A stretch of DNA of 64,000 nt, taken from Bacillota bacterium (lineage in GTDB: Bacteria; Bacillota; Clostridia; Christensenellales; UMGS416). A program made the position numbers and the translations under genes. Under the pieces are notes generated by a model. It was given only the letters and a program-made list of their open reading frames with translations, was not told the origin of the DNA and did not search any database. How positions within the stretch are numbered: the first letter of the stretch is position 1; the number at the start of each line of letters is the position of its first letter. The stretch covers positions 124,001 to 188,000 of the forward strand of contig JAEWRW010000026.1 of the NCBI GenBank assembly GCA_023398815.1, in the 5' to 3' direction. Shown piece after piece: positions 15,899 through 25,058 of this stretch.

Positions 15899-16315
15899 TT
15901 ACAACTCCCCATCCTCCGGCGGGTTTACAACCAGCCGCCAGTCGAGGTCGCCACGATCCAAGGCCTTAATGAGTGCCTCGGCCGAGGCAACGTTGGTGGC
16001 CAGCGGGATGTTGTGCACGTCACACAGCCGTAGCAAGGCCGACACGTCGGGCTCGTGGGGCTGGGCGGTCAGTGGGTCCCGCAGGAAGATGATGAGGTCG
16101 ATGCGATTGTAGGCCACCCGCGCGCCGATCTGCTGGTCGCCGCCCAGCGGCCCCGAGAGATACCGGTGGACGTTGAGGCCGGTGTTCTCAGCCACCAAGC
16201 CGCCGGTGGTGCCGGTGGCACACAGCTCATGTTTGCGCAGAATGTCGACATAGGCGATGCAGAAGTTCACCATGTCGGGCTTTTTCTTGTCATGGGCGAT
16301 GAGGGCGATGTTCAC
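15899..16315 (-). CDS. mgsA: Methylglyoxal synthase
   Basis: A 138-residue protein with the MgsA signature: IALIAHDKKK at the N-terminus, TGTTGG (phosphate loop), LSGPLGGDQQIGA and IIFLRDPLTAQPHEPD containing the catalytic Asp. It converts dihydroxyacetone phosphate to methylglyoxal, a phosphate-releasing bypass of lower glycolysis. It has a GTG start whose GTGA overlaps the rodA stop, AAGGGG upstream, and is the last gene of the operon. The rodA-mgsA linkage is common in Bacillota. Confidence 0.96.
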   Translation of the reverse strand: MNIALIAHDKKKPDMVNFCIAYVDILRKHELCATGTTGGLVAENTGLNVHRYLSGPLGGDQQIGARVAYNRIDLIIFLRDPLTAQPHEPDVSALLRLCDVHNIPLATNVASAEALIKALDRGDLDWRLVVNPPEDGEL

Positions 16316-17469
16316 GTCGTCAGTTCCCCTTCCTTGAAGATGCTGTACCGCCTTCGCATGCAGACGTTCTGCACGAGGCCGATGGCCATCATGTTTGTCA
16401 CCATGTTGCTGCCCCCGTAGCTCAGAAATGGCAGCGGAATGCCCGTCACCGGCATGACCCCCAGCGTCATGCCCACGTTCTCAAAGATGTGAAAGGCCAG
16501 CATGGCCATGACGCCGATGGTGAGGTAGCAGCCCAGCTTGTCAAAGGAACGCCGTGACAGCACCAGCAGGCGCAGCAGCAGCAGCGCGTACAGTGCGATG
16601 ATGAACGCCGCGCCGATGAAGCCCCACGTCTCCCCAGCGATGGAGAAGATGAAGTCAGTCTCCTTCTCAGGGATGTAATCGAGCTGGCAGAAGGACCCCA
16701 GGGCGAAGAAGCCGCGGCCCGCGGCCTGGCCGGAGCCGATGGCGATCTTGGAGTGCAGGACGTTGAGCCCCGCGCCCGTCGGGTCCAGCGAGGGATCCAG
16801 GAACACCATGAATCGCGTTTTTTGGTAGTCACCCAACAACTGCCACAGGGGGTAGAGCGACGCCAACCCCACCGCCCCCAACCCCGCCAGCAGCTTCCAG
16901 TTGGTGCCGCTGACAAAGAGCAGGATGAGCAAAATGAAGATGTACACAAAGCCCGTGCCCGTGTCGTTCTGCGCCAGTATGATGGCCAGCGGGATGCCGA
17001 CGAGCACCAGCACATGCAGCAGTTCCTTGAACGTCTGAATGCCGTTTGGCTTCTGCGACAGGTGGTGGGCCAATGTGATGATGAGCGAGAGCTTGGCAAT
17101 CTCCGAGGGTTGTATGCTGCCATTCAATAGCCACCCGCGGGAACCGTTGACGACCTCGCCCACGACAAGTGCCAGCAGCAGCACGATGTTAGAACCCCAG
17201 TAGAACAGCCGCCACGCCGCGCCATAGGTGTGGTAATCAACAAACATGACGCCCACCGACACCGCGAGCCCCACAGCCACCCAAAGGATGGTGCGGACGA
17301 CCTTCCCCTTCTCCATGGAGGCAACGACCGCCCGCCAGCCCTCATCGCGGGAGGCGGTGGGGTTGCCGGTGGCGTTTGCTATCATCAGGATACCGACGGT
17401 CACCAGTGCCATCACCAGCAACAGCAGCAGCCAGTCAAAACTTTTGATTAATTTGCGGTTGGCTTCCAT
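16312..17469 (-). CDS. rodA: Peptidoglycan glycosyltransferase RodA (SEDS family)
   Basis: A 385-residue polytopic membrane protein with the SEDS features SIQPSEIAKLSLII, AQNDTGTGFVYIF, the catalytic-loop region ETDFIFSIAGETWGFIGA and the C-terminal GIPLPFLSYGGSNM. RodA polymerises glycan strands in the elongasome with PBP2, encoded in the same operon. The start at 17469 (MEANRKLIKSFDW) follows AAAGGAAGG; an ORF extending 267 nt upstream would overlap minD in another frame and is rejected. Confidence 0.96.
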   Translation of the reverse strand: MEANRKLIKSFDWLLLLLVMALVTVGILMIANATGNPTASRDEGWRAVVASMEKGKVVRTILWVAVGLAVSVGVMFVDYHTYGAAWRLFYWGSNIVLLLALVVGEVVNGSRGWLLNGSIQPSEIAKLSLIITLAHHLSQKPNGIQTFKELLHVLVLVGIPLAIILAQNDTGTGFVYIFILLILLFVSGTNWKLLAGLGAVGLASLYPLWQLLGDYQKTRFMVFLDPSLDPTGAGLNVLHSKIAIGSGQAAGRGFFALGSFCQLDYIPEKETDFIFSIAGETWGFIGAAFIIALYALLLLRLLVLSRRSFDKLGCYLTIGVMAMLAFHIFENVGMTLGVMPVTGIPLPFLSYGGSNMVTNMMAIGLVQNVCMRRRYSIFKEGELTT

Positions 17470-17500
17470 GACCTTCCTTTCCAATGGCCGGGCAGGGGCT

Positions 17501-18292
17501 TCATTGTGCCGCTGCCCGTGCCCCAAAGAGGCTACGCACCACGCCGACGAAGCCGCGCCTCTCCTCCTGTGTCTCCCCCCCGGCAATGCGGCGGGCAATC
17601 TTGCGGTAGGCCTGCCCGGCGGGCGCCTTGCCCCCGGCCAGCGGTTCGCCGGCGTTGCCCATGCGCACCACGGCCTCGTCCTCGGGCACCACGCCCAGCA
17701 GTGCCACGTCCAGCAGGTCGTTGGCGTCGTCCACATCCATGATGTCGCCGCGGCGTGCCATCTTGGGCCGGTAGCGATTGAGCACCATGCCGGCCACCGG
17801 CACCAGCCGCTCGTCGAGCAGCGCCTTCACCCGGCAGGCATCCCGCATGGCGGTCACCTCGGGCACCGTCACCAGCACCGCACGGTCGGCACCCGCCACC
17901 GCGTTTTGGAACCCTTGTTCGATGCCCGCGGGGCAATCCACCAGTACATACTCAAACTCGGCCTTCAGCTTCTGCATCAGCAGCCCCATCTGCACGGGGG
18001 TCACCGCGGCCTTGTCGCGGGTCTGGGCCGCCGGCAGCAGCCAGAGGCCTGGGTAGCGCCGATCCTTGATGAGGGCCTGGCGCATGAGGCAGGTGCCCGC
18101 CACCACGTCCAACAGATCGAAGACGATGCGGTTTTCCAGCCCCATCGCCAGGTCGAGATTGCGAAGGCCGATGTCCGCGTCTACCAGCACCACGCTGTGG
18201 CCGTCCAGCGCCAGCGCCACTCCCAGATTGGCGGTCGTCGTCGTCTTGCCCACGCCGCCTTTGCCCGATGTGATGACCAATACCTCTCCCAT
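17501..18292 (-). CDS. minD: Septum site-determining ATPase MinD
   Basis: A 263-residue ParA/MinD ATPase with deviant Walker A GKGGVGKTT (10-18), VVLVDADIGLRNLDL, YVLVDCPAG and a C-terminal amphipathic tail GFVGVVRSLFG that fits the MinD membrane-targeting sequence. MinD recruits the division inhibitor MinC to the membrane. Unusually, neither minC nor minE is present: only 76 bp separate it from the PBP2 gene and 31 bp from rodA, the positions these genes normally take. AGGAGG precedes the ATG. Confidence 0.95.
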   Translation of the reverse strand: MGEVLVITSGKGGVGKTTTTANLGVALALDGHSVVLVDADIGLRNLDLAMGLENRIVFDLLDVVAGTCLMRQALIKDRRYPGLWLLPAAQTRDKAAVTPVQMGLLMQKLKAEFEYVLVDCPAGIEQGFQNAVAGADRAVLVTVPEVTAMRDACRVKALLDERLVPVAGMVLNRYRPKMARRGDIMDVDDANDLLDVALLGVVPEDEAVVRMGNAGEPLAGGKAPAGQAYRKIARRIAGGETQEERRGFVGVVRSLFGARAAAQ

Positions 18293-18368
18293 AACCTTTG
18301 CCTCCTGTCACCGATATGCACGGCCCCAGCAGGCTCCCCAGCGGACTCCTCCGCCCTGTTGAAACGCG

Positions 18369-20849
18369 TTACTTGACCAGGGTGTTGACCTGTGGCAGCG
18401 TCTGCTGCACACTCTGTTGGTCCTTGCGATCCAGGTAATACTGCACGATTTCCCGGGCGGTGTAGGCCGACCGGATGCCCTTGTACCCATTGGGAATGTA
18501 GACAACGACGGCGATCTCGGGCTTATCAAAGGGCGCAAAGCACACAAACCAGGAGTTGTCCTCCAGGTCGATCTTGGAAACCTGCGCCGTGCCGGTCTTG
18601 CCGCCGATCTGGTCCTTGTACTTGAAGTCGGCGAAGTAGTCAGCGGCCGTGCCATCCTCGCCATTCACGACCGAGCTCATGCCCTCCTTGATGGCCTTGA
18701 GGTAGTTGGGGTTAGCGTTGAGGGTGCGCACCAACGTGGGTGCCTGGTCGCGCACCACGCCGTCGGGCGTGATGATGGACTTGATGAGGGTGGCCTCGTA
18801 GACGTCGCCGCCGTTGACGATGGCCGAGATGTACCGTGCCACGCCGATGGGCGTGAGCATGGTGACCGACTGGCCGATGCCGGTGAGAATGGTGTCGTTC
18901 GGATCCCACTTGATCTCTGTGAGTGTCTGGGCGATCGTACTGTCCAGCCCATACTTGAGAATTGTGGTCTTGGGGATCTTGAGGTCGTTGATGAGGATGG
19001 CGCGGATGTCCGGGCCCCAGTTGTTGGCGTCCATCGTCACCAGCTGCAGCATGCTGCGGGCGGCCTCGTCGTATTTGCTATCCTCATAGGTGTAGTTGAG
19101 GCCATATTTCTTGTCGGTGCAGGTATCCTTCATCAGCTTTTTGATGCTGCTGTACACGAGCGACGCCACGCCGCCCGGGCTGGAGTCGGGGTCGTAGAGA
19201 GTCAGCTGGTTGCCCACCTGGCCGGTCACCTCGCCGGGCAGCTCGATGTTGGTCTTGCTGGTCAGGCCCAGCTGGTCGGCCCAGCGGTTGAGGAGGTCGA
19301 TGCCCAGCTTATCCGCCACGGTGAAGAAGTAATAGTTACAGGAATCTTTCAGGGCGCCCACGATATCTTCATCGGCGTGTCTGGCGAAGTAGGGCGCCAC
19401 CCAGCAGGATGGGCCCTTCTGCCCCTCCTTGACGTAGGTGTTGTAAGGGCCTTCGTCGGTGATCTTGGTGGAGAGGGTCACCTTGCCCTCCATCAGCCCC
19501 GCCAAACCTGTGACCATCTTAAAGATGGAGCCTGGGGTCGCGCGGGACTGAATGGCCTTGTTAAAGAGGGCGTTGCCGTTCTCCTCGTTGGTCAGCTGCT
19601 CGTAAATCTCCTGCGAGAGGCCACCGGTGAAGAGGTTTAGATCGTAGGACGGATAGCTGGCCATGGCGAGCACCTCGCCGGTCTGCACGTTCATAACGAC
19701 CGCCGCGCCCTCTTTGGCCAGGTTCAGCGTTTTGTCGGACCGGGCGGCGAGCTTTTCGTCGTACTCGGCCTTGTTTTCATTGTAATCCGCCAGTTGCTCT
19801 TCCTGGATCATTGCAATGTTCGCGGCCAGCAGTTCCTCCAGCTTGCTCTGGAGTTTGGAGTCAATCGTCAGCATGACGTTGTTGCCGGCGGTGGGCTCAC
19901 TGCCCTCGTCGGCAAGCTCCCGGATGACCTTACCACTGCTGTCCACCTCCACCACCTTGGAACCCTGCCGCTCGGTCGTGTTGCCGGAGAGCTCCAGTTC
20001 CATCGTCTTCTCGATGCCAGACACGCCAATGAGGTCATCCTGCTGGTAGCCGGAGGTCTTCATTTTCTCAATGGTGTTCTCGTTGAGCATCCGGCTCATG
20101 TAACCGATGACGTGGGCAGCCAACGTTTTGTTTGGGTACACCCGGGTGCGGCCCTGGTTGATCTGCATGCCCTGGTAGCGGCTCGAATCGATCTCAATGG
20201 CGGCCACGGTGTTCATGTCTACGTTCTGCGCCACGGTGACGGGGTTGTAGCTGATGCTGTAGGAGACGTAGCTGACTTCCTGCCAGACGGAGAGCACCTT
20301 AAAGGCAGTATCGAAGCTGGCATCCTCGGGGATACCATAATACTCCCGTAGCTTCCAATATGTCTCCTCCGGCGTGCCCTTACGGTCATCCTGCTTCAGC
20401 ACGTAGAGCACGTTGTCGCGCCAGAGCTGCTCACGCCGGGCGGCTACCTCTTCCGAGACGTCAGTCCCCCAGTAGAAGGCATAGGTACCATCAGCCTGCT
20501 GGCGCACGGCAAAAGTTGAAATCGTCTTGCCACCGTTGTTCTCCACCAGCTCGATGGTGTTCATGATGGCCTGGGTATAGGCCTTGATGTCGTCCGTCTT
20601 TTTTTTGTCGGGGTCTTTCACAAACTGCAGGTCATAGGTCGTCTTGTTGTAGGCCAGGGGGATGCCGCTGCTGTCCAGGATCTTGCCCCGCGCGCCGGTC
20701 AGACGAATGGTCTTGCGGCTGCTCTCCTGCGCCTGGGTCAGGTAATCGGCCCCATGGACAAACTGCAAGCTGTACAACCGCACCACAAAGAGCGCCAGCA
20801 CCAGCGTAAAGAACACTCCTATGGCAACGGTACGGTATTTGTTGGTCAT
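18369..20849 (-). CDS. mrdA: Penicillin-binding protein 2 (elongasome transpeptidase)
   Basis: An 826-residue class B PBP: an N-terminal membrane anchor (about 7-28), a dimerisation/pedestal region, and a transpeptidase domain with the active-site triad SIFK (about 441), SCN (about 502) and KTGT (near 750). It cross-links peptidoglycan during rod elongation together with RodA. It is longer than the E. coli protein because of insertions in the pedestal and before KTGT, as seen in Clostridia. AAGGAG precedes the ATG; mreD lies 27 bp upstream. Confidence 0.95.
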   Translation of the reverse strand: MTNKYRTVAIGVFFTLVLALFVVRLYSLQFVHGADYLTQAQESSRKTIRLTGARGKILDSSGIPLAYNKTTYDLQFVKDPDKKKTDDIKAYTQAIMNTIELVENNGGKTISTFAVRQQADGTYAFYWGTDVSEEVAARREQLWRDNVLYVLKQDDRKGTPEETYWKLREYYGIPEDASFDTAFKVLSVWQEVSYVSYSISYNPVTVAQNVDMNTVAAIEIDSSRYQGMQINQGRTRVYPNKTLAAHVIGYMSRMLNENTIEKMKTSGYQQDDLIGVSGIEKTMELELSGNTTERQGSKVVEVDSSGKVIRELADEGSEPTAGNNVMLTIDSKLQSKLEELLAANIAMIQEEQLADYNENKAEYDEKLAARSDKTLNLAKEGAAVVMNVQTGEVLAMASYPSYDLNLFTGGLSQEIYEQLTNEENGNALFNKAIQSRATPGSIFKMVTGLAGLMEGKVTLSTKITDEGPYNTYVKEGQKGPSCWVAPYFARHADEDIVGALKDSCNYYFFTVADKLGIDLLNRWADQLGLTSKTNIELPGEVTGQVGNQLTLYDPDSSPGGVASLVYSSIKKLMKDTCTDKKYGLNYTYEDSKYDEAARSMLQLVTMDANNWGPDIRAILINDLKIPKTTILKYGLDSTIAQTLTEIKWDPNDTILTGIGQSVTMLTPIGVARYISAIVNGGDVYEATLIKSIITPDGVVRDQAPTLVRTLNANPNYLKAIKEGMSSVVNGEDGTAADYFADFKYKDQIGGKTGTAQVSKIDLEDNSWFVCFAPFDKPEIAVVVYIPNGYKGIRSAYTAREIVQYYLDRKDQQSVQQTLPQVNTLVK

Positions 20850-20876
20850 TCCAGTCTCCTTGTCGCGGCCGGCTGC

Positions 20877-21395
20877 CTACCGGCCGAAGGTCATCACGCC
20901 GTCCGCCCGTCGCCCCTGCCGGTTCATGATGCCATAGAGCACCAGATAGAACGGCACGGTCAAGCCGGCGGTCAGCAGCATGCTGACCAGTGAGCGCAAC
21001 AAAAGCTGCGCGGTGATGGCAATCTCCATCCTCCCCAAATAGATCATGAGCGCGATCAAAATCTCCCGTCCAAGGTAAGCTGCGCCGGCCATCAGTGCCG
21101 GCAGCACCGGGTTCTCGTGGAAGTAACCACCGCCAAACTGAGCAATGGCCCAGGGTACAATGAGGTAAAACAGGGCGTACTGGCCAATGCCCTTGCCCAC
21201 CAGAATATCGAGGAGCAGGCCAAAGGCCGCGCCAAAGAAGGCCGTGCCAATGCCGTTCCACAGGATGGCGCAGGGGATGAGCACCGCCAGGATGAGATCG
21301 GGCGCGATGCTGGTGACGCCCAGTGCCGGCAACACGGCCACCTGCAGCAGCAGGCAGCCAAAGAGCGTTACCCCGATGAGAATGCCACGCTTCAT
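20877..21395 (-). CDS. mreD: Rod shape-determining protein MreD
   Basis: A 172-residue integral membrane protein with five or six hydrophobic segments and the MreD-like stretches LPALGVTSIAPDLILAVL and FGAAFGLLLDILVGKGIGQY. It links MreC/MreB to the membrane synthesis complex. It starts 2 nt after the mreC stop, with GGGAGGG inside the mreC end. Sequence conservation of MreD is low, so position between mreC and PBP2 carries much of the call. Confidence 0.92.
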   Translation of the reverse strand: MKRGILIGVTLFGCLLLQVAVLPALGVTSIAPDLILAVLIPCAILWNGIGTAFFGAAFGLLLDILVGKGIGQYALFYLIVPWAIAQFGGGYFHENPVLPALMAGAAYLGREILIALMIYLGRMEIAITAQLLLRSLVSMLLTAGLTVPFYLVLYGIMNRQGRRADGVMTFGR

Positions 21396-21397
21396 CC

Positions 21398-22378
21398 TCA
21401 GCCCTCCCCCTCATCGCTCGCCGTAGGTGAAGGTGACGCCTTGGCGCTGCCCGTTGCCGTGGGCGAGGGCGACGCGTCGGGCTCCGCGGTGTCAACATCG
21501 CCGCTTTGCTCCGCATTGGCAATGTCGTCCTCGCTTGCCACATCCTGCCCGCCGCGGATGATGAGCACATCCTCCAGGGTGGAGAAATCCACTGCCGGCT
21601 CCAGCACGGCGTAGTCCTCGGTGTTCTTGTCTCGGCTCACCTGGGTGATGGTGCCGATGAGGATGCCCTTGGGGTAGTAGCCGCCCAGGTTGGTCGTGAG
21701 AACCGTGTCACCGGGCACGATATCGGCGTCAAAGGGCAAACGGTAGACCCCGCAGGTGGCTGAGCCGCTCTCCGGGTCGTCTGAGCCCTTAACGATGCAG
21801 TTGTCGCGGGAGCGCTCCACAATGGCACTGACGGCACTGTTGCGGTCGATGATGGCCATGACCTTGCAGAAATTGAAGCCGACCTCGGTGACACGGCCCA
21901 CCAATGCGTTCTCGTTGACGACGGTCATGCCCACTTCAATGCCATCCTTGCTTCCCTTATCGAGCACGAAGGTCATAAACCAATTGTCGGCCTTGCTGCC
22001 AATGACGCGGGCCGGCAGGCACTCGTACTCGGGGTACTTCTCCTCAAAGCCCAGGAGCTTGGTCAGGCGCTCGTTTTCTTTTTGCAGCTCCTGCATAAAC
22101 TGGTTTTCCAGCTCCAGCAGCTGCACGCGGTTCTTGAGCTGTTTGTACTCCTTGTCCATTTCGCTCAGGCCGAAGAGGCGCTGAAAGAAGCCCTTGACGC
22201 TGCCCGTCACGGTATGGGCGGCGGATACGGCTGGGGCCACCGCGGACCCCGCTGCCTTCTCGGCCAGCGATGTATCACGGTCAGACTCCAAAATGAAAAA
22301 CGTGCCGAACAGCGCCGCCAGCAACAAAACAAAAATAAGGAGCAGCACCATCCAGGGCCGTATCCGTATCCTTGGCAT
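21398..22378 (-). CDS. mreC: Rod shape-determining protein MreC
   Basis: A 326-residue protein with one N-terminal membrane helix (about 12-30), a coiled coil (about 68-108, with repeated Lys/Glu/Leu heptads) and the beta-rich MreC core (LPARVIGSKADNWFMTFVLD onward). The C-terminal 45 residues are acidic and end in a Ser/Pro/Thr-rich tail with two ASPSPTA blocks, beyond the usual end. It scaffolds the elongasome outside the membrane. GGGAGG precedes the ATG. Confidence 0.95.
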   Translation of the reverse strand: MPRIRIRPWMVLLLIFVLLLAALFGTFFILESDRDTSLAEKAAGSAVAPAVSAAHTVTGSVKGFFQRLFGLSEMDKEYKQLKNRVQLLELENQFMQELQKENERLTKLLGFEEKYPEYECLPARVIGSKADNWFMTFVLDKGSKDGIEVGMTVVNENALVGRVTEVGFNFCKVMAIIDRNSAVSAIVERSRDNCIVKGSDDPESGSATCGVYRLPFDADIVPGDTVLTTNLGGYYPKGILIGTITQVSRDKNTEDYAVLEPAVDFSTLEDVLIIRGGQDVASEDDIANAEQSGDVDTAEPDASPSPTATGSAKASPSPTASDEGEG

Positions 22379-22399
22379 TCCCGTCCTCCCTTGTCAGTG

Positions 22400-23410
22400 T
22401 CAACCCTGCAGCATGTCGCCCAGGTGTTCCAGCATGCGGCCGGCCCCCAGTGCCACGCAGTCCAGCGGGTTCTCCGCCACCAGCGTGGGGATGCCAGTCT
22501 CCCGATAAACGAGCATGTCCAGCCCCTGCAACAGCGCCCCGCCGCCGGAGAGCACAATGCCCCGCTCCATAATGTCGCTGGCGAGCTCCGGCGGAGTGTT
22601 CTCCAGTGTCCCCTTGATCATGTCAATGATGCTCTGCACCGATTCACGCAGGGCCTCGCGGATTTCGTAGGACGTTACATCGATGGTGACGGGCAGGCCG
22701 TTGGTCAGGTTGCGCCCCTTGACGGCCATGATCTTGTTGATCTTTGGCTCCATCGCCGTCCCCAGCTCAATCTTCAAATCCTCTGCCGAGCGGTCACCGA
22801 TGAGCACGTTGTGCTCCCGCTTAATGAAGGCGACGATGGCGTCGTCCATCTTCATGCCGCCCAGGCGGATGGAGCGCGCCACCACAATGCCGCCCAGAGA
22901 GATGACCGCCGCCTCGCTGGTGCCGCCGCCGATGTCCACGATCATGCTGCCGCTGGGCTCCCCCACCGGCAGGCCTGCGCCAATGGCGGCTGCCATCGGC
23001 TCCTCAGCAATGAGGGTGGAGCGGACGCCAGCACGCCGGGTGGCGTCCTGCACGGCACGGCGCTCCACGTCGGTCACCTCAAAGGGCACGCACACGACGG
23101 CCCGTGGCGCAAAGCCGACGATGCTGCGCCGCTGCAATGCCTTGCGAATGAAGTAGGCCAGCATCGCCTCGGTCATCTCATAATCGGCGATGACGCCATC
23201 CCGCAAGGGCTGGACGGCAACGATCTCGCCGGGGGTGCGGCCAATCATCTGACGGGCCTCTTCCCCCACCGAGAGAATCGACTTGGTGTTGGAGTTGATG
23301 GCCACCACCGAGGGCTCCCGCAGGACGATACCACGCCCATGCACAAAGACCAGCACATTCGCCGTGCCCAGGTCTACCCCCACATCCCTGCTTAAGGTTA
23401 GGAACGCCAT
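22400..23410 (-). CDS. mreB: Rod shape-determining actin MreB
   Basis: A 336-residue actin-fold protein with phosphate-1 GVDLGTANV (11-19), phosphate-2 VDIGGGTSEAAVISLGG and the adenosine motif GIVLSGGGALL. MreB filaments position the cell-wall elongation machinery. The start at 23410 (MAFLTLSRDVGVDLG) is preferred; the frame continues 33 nt upstream into maf. It overlaps the end of maf by 13 nt. Confidence 0.96.
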   Translation of the reverse strand: MAFLTLSRDVGVDLGTANVLVFVHGRGIVLREPSVVAINSNTKSILSVGEEARQMIGRTPGEIVAVQPLRDGVIADYEMTEAMLAYFIRKALQRRSIVGFAPRAVVCVPFEVTDVERRAVQDATRRAGVRSTLIAEEPMAAAIGAGLPVGEPSGSMIVDIGGGTSEAAVISLGGIVVARSIRLGGMKMDDAIVAFIKREHNVLIGDRSAEDLKIELGTAMEPKINKIMAVKGRNLTNGLPVTIDVTSYEIREALRESVQSIIDMIKGTLENTPPELASDIMERGIVLSGGGALLQGLDMLVYRETGIPTLVAENPLDCVALGAGRMLEHLGDMLQG

Positions 23411-24027
23411 AACTGCACCTCTCCCCCAGGTCCGCCGGGCCATGGCGCCAGCTGCCTGAATTCATTCTCCCCTAACGCACCGATGAGCAACCGCCGCAAT
23501 GCGGAGAGCGGCAAACCCATCACGTTGTAGTAACAACCCTCAATGCCGGACACAAACATGCCCGCCAGCCCCTGAATGCCATATGCCCCGGCTTTGTCCA
23601 TCGGCTCCCCGCTGGCCACATAGCTGGCGATGTCTACCTCGCTCCAGGGGTCAAAGCAAACCAGCGTGCGCTCCGCCGCCGTGTGGATGCGGCCGTCCAC
23701 CGCCAGGCACAGGCCCGTCAGTACCTCGTGCTGCCGGCCGCTCAGGCACCGCAGCATAGCCGCAGCTTCCTCCCGGTCGGCGGGCTTGCCCAGGATGTCC
23801 CCCTCCACCGCCACAACGGTATCGGCGGCGATGACGAGCGCGTCGGGCTGCCCAGCCGCCACAAGTTCCGCCTTGCGCTGCGCCAGCAGGGTGACGGCCT
23901 GCGCCGGAGGCATTCCCGACGGCAGTGTCTCGTCAGCATCGGCCGGCACCACCCGGAAGGTCAGCCCCATCTGCCCCAGCAACTGGCTGCGGCGGGGGCT
24001 GGCTGACGCCAGGATCACCTGCCGCAT
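23398..24027 (-). CDS. maf: Nucleoside triphosphate pyrophosphatase Maf
   Basis: A 209-residue Maf/Ham1-type protein: ILASASPRR (5-13), AADTVV near 67-72, and the GVP-like region EPMDKAGAYGIQG. Maf hydrolyses non-canonical nucleotides such as dTTP/UTP analogues and is associated with septum control in Bacillus. Its place directly before mreB matches the common maf-mreBCD arrangement. The start has TGGAGG. About ten residues beyond the usual C-terminus overlap mreB. Confidence 0.95.
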   Translation of the reverse strand: MRQVILASASPRRSQLLGQMGLTFRVVPADADETLPSGMPPAQAVTLLAQRKAELVAAGQPDALVIAADTVVAVEGDILGKPADREEAAAMLRCLSGRQHEVLTGLCLAVDGRIHTAAERTLVCFDPWSEVDIASYVASGEPMDKAGAYGIQGLAGMFVSGIEGCYYNVMGLPLSALRRLLIGALGENEFRQLAPWPGGPGGEVQLWRS

Positions 24028-24028
24028 G

Positions 24029-24289
24029 TCAGCGCCTCCAAAAATAAACGAACAGGCCCAGCAGCATCCCTATGGCGCTGCCGGGATTCAGATTGAGCTT
24101 CACACCAAAGGCCAACGAAATGACGTGCAGATCGAGCACCCAAGGGTTGGCCGTCGAGCCGATCTGCAGCGATACGTTCATGTCAGCGGGCAGTAGCCCC
24201 AGCAGAAGCATCCAGAGCAAGTTGCCGATAAGCGCGCCGGCCAGCAGCACCAGCAGCAGCACCCATCCGGTTTTCATCGCGTTTTTCAC
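24029..24289 (-). CDS. DUF4321 small membrane protein
   Basis: An 86-residue protein with two hydrophobic segments (about 8-28 and 66-83) around LQIGSTANPWVLDLHVISLAFGV-type sequence, as in the DUF4321 family that precedes maf in Clostridia. No function is known. I choose the GTG at 24289 because GGGAG stands 6 nt before it and the promoter -10 lies only 12 nt upstream of the alternative ATG at 24316, which would leave almost no leader. It is the first gene of the cell-shape operon. Confidence 0.8.
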   Translation of the reverse strand: MKNAMKTGWVLLLVLLAGALIGNLLWMLLLGLLPADMNVSLQIGSTANPWVLDLHVISLAFGVKLNLNPGSAIGMLLGLFVYFWRR

Positions 24290-24327
24290 GGTTTTCTCCC
24301 GGTTGAATCGAGTCATATATAAATGTC

Positions 24328-24362
24328 ATTATATCATACCAGCACCCCGGTGTATATACACC
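24328..24362 (-). promoter_or_regulatory. Promoter of the cell-shape operon with overlapping palindromic operator
   Basis: On the minus strand TATAAT with TGA extended -10 (24328-24336) follows a -35-like TATACA (24351-24356) at 17 nt. The -35 lies inside the perfect 14-bp palindrome GGTGTATATACACC (24349-24362), a plausible repressor site. Confidence 0.6.
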
Positions 24363-24437
24363 CGGGCGTTCCGTTCGCCGCTTGATGCCTGACAGCGGCG
24401 GAAATCCTTGTCATTTCATGTCCGCCCTTGGCGCGTT

Positions 24438-25058
24438 CTATCTCTTTGGCGATTGTTCCCTTGGACTTTGCTCCCCGGTGGAGTGAGCACCGCGCCGCCA
24501 CCCCGGCGGCAACCGCCCGATGAGCCAGAAAAAGAGGCCGGTGCTCTTCATGAGCTCCCGCACCACCAGCAGCCATCCCGCCCCTGACCGGAACCAGTCG
24601 TCCACACTCAGCTCGCCAGCCGGTACCGTGCACACCACCACCCGCGCCTGGGGGAAGCAACGCTCATAAGCCCTGCGGCAGCGGCGGGCATGGAAATCGC
24701 GGCAACAGACGAGCAGTGTCTGCACGGGGACGCCCGCCTCCTCCAGAACCCTCCGGGACAGACGGGCGTTGTCCAGCGTATGGGTGGCACGGTCCTCCCG
24801 CAGGATGGCATGGGCCGGCACCCCGGCGGCCAGTGCCGCCCCGGCCATACGTTGCCACTCTGTGGTGGGGCCGTCGGCCCGCTCCAGCATCCATCGGTTG
24901 CCGGAGGGCAGCAGCAACGGCGCGGTTCCCTTCTTCCACAACTCGATGGCCAGCGTCATCGGCTCCCCAAAGGGGCAGCCAGGCACGCAGATGACGTCGG
25001 CCTTCTGGGGCGGGTCACCCTGGGTGACGAACCGCCCGATTGCAGCAATCAGCCCCAC
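24438..25058 (-). CDS. DUF218 (YdcF/SanA/ElyC-like) protein
   Basis: A 206-residue protein of the DUF218 superfamily, with DVICVPGCPFG, LLLPSGN, an acidic-aromatic EWQRMAGAALAAGVP segment, the conserved ATHTLDNARLSRRVL and VCCRDFHARRCRRAYE. Members are involved in envelope processes in E. coli (ElyC, SanA), but the reaction is not established. A GTG at 25058 is the best start, overlapping the end of the GNAT gene by 10 nt; no clear ribosome binding site is visible, so translation may be coupled. Confidence 0.78.
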   Translation of the reverse strand: MGLIAAIGRFVTQGDPPQKADVICVPGCPFGEPMTLAIELWKKGTAPLLLPSGNRWMLERADGPTTEWQRMAGAALAAGVPAHAILREDRATHTLDNARLSRRVLEEAGVPVQTLLVCCRDFHARRCRRAYERCFPQARVVVCTVPAGELSVDDWFRSGAGWLLVVRELMKSTGLFFWLIGRLPPGWRRGAHSTGEQSPREQSPKR

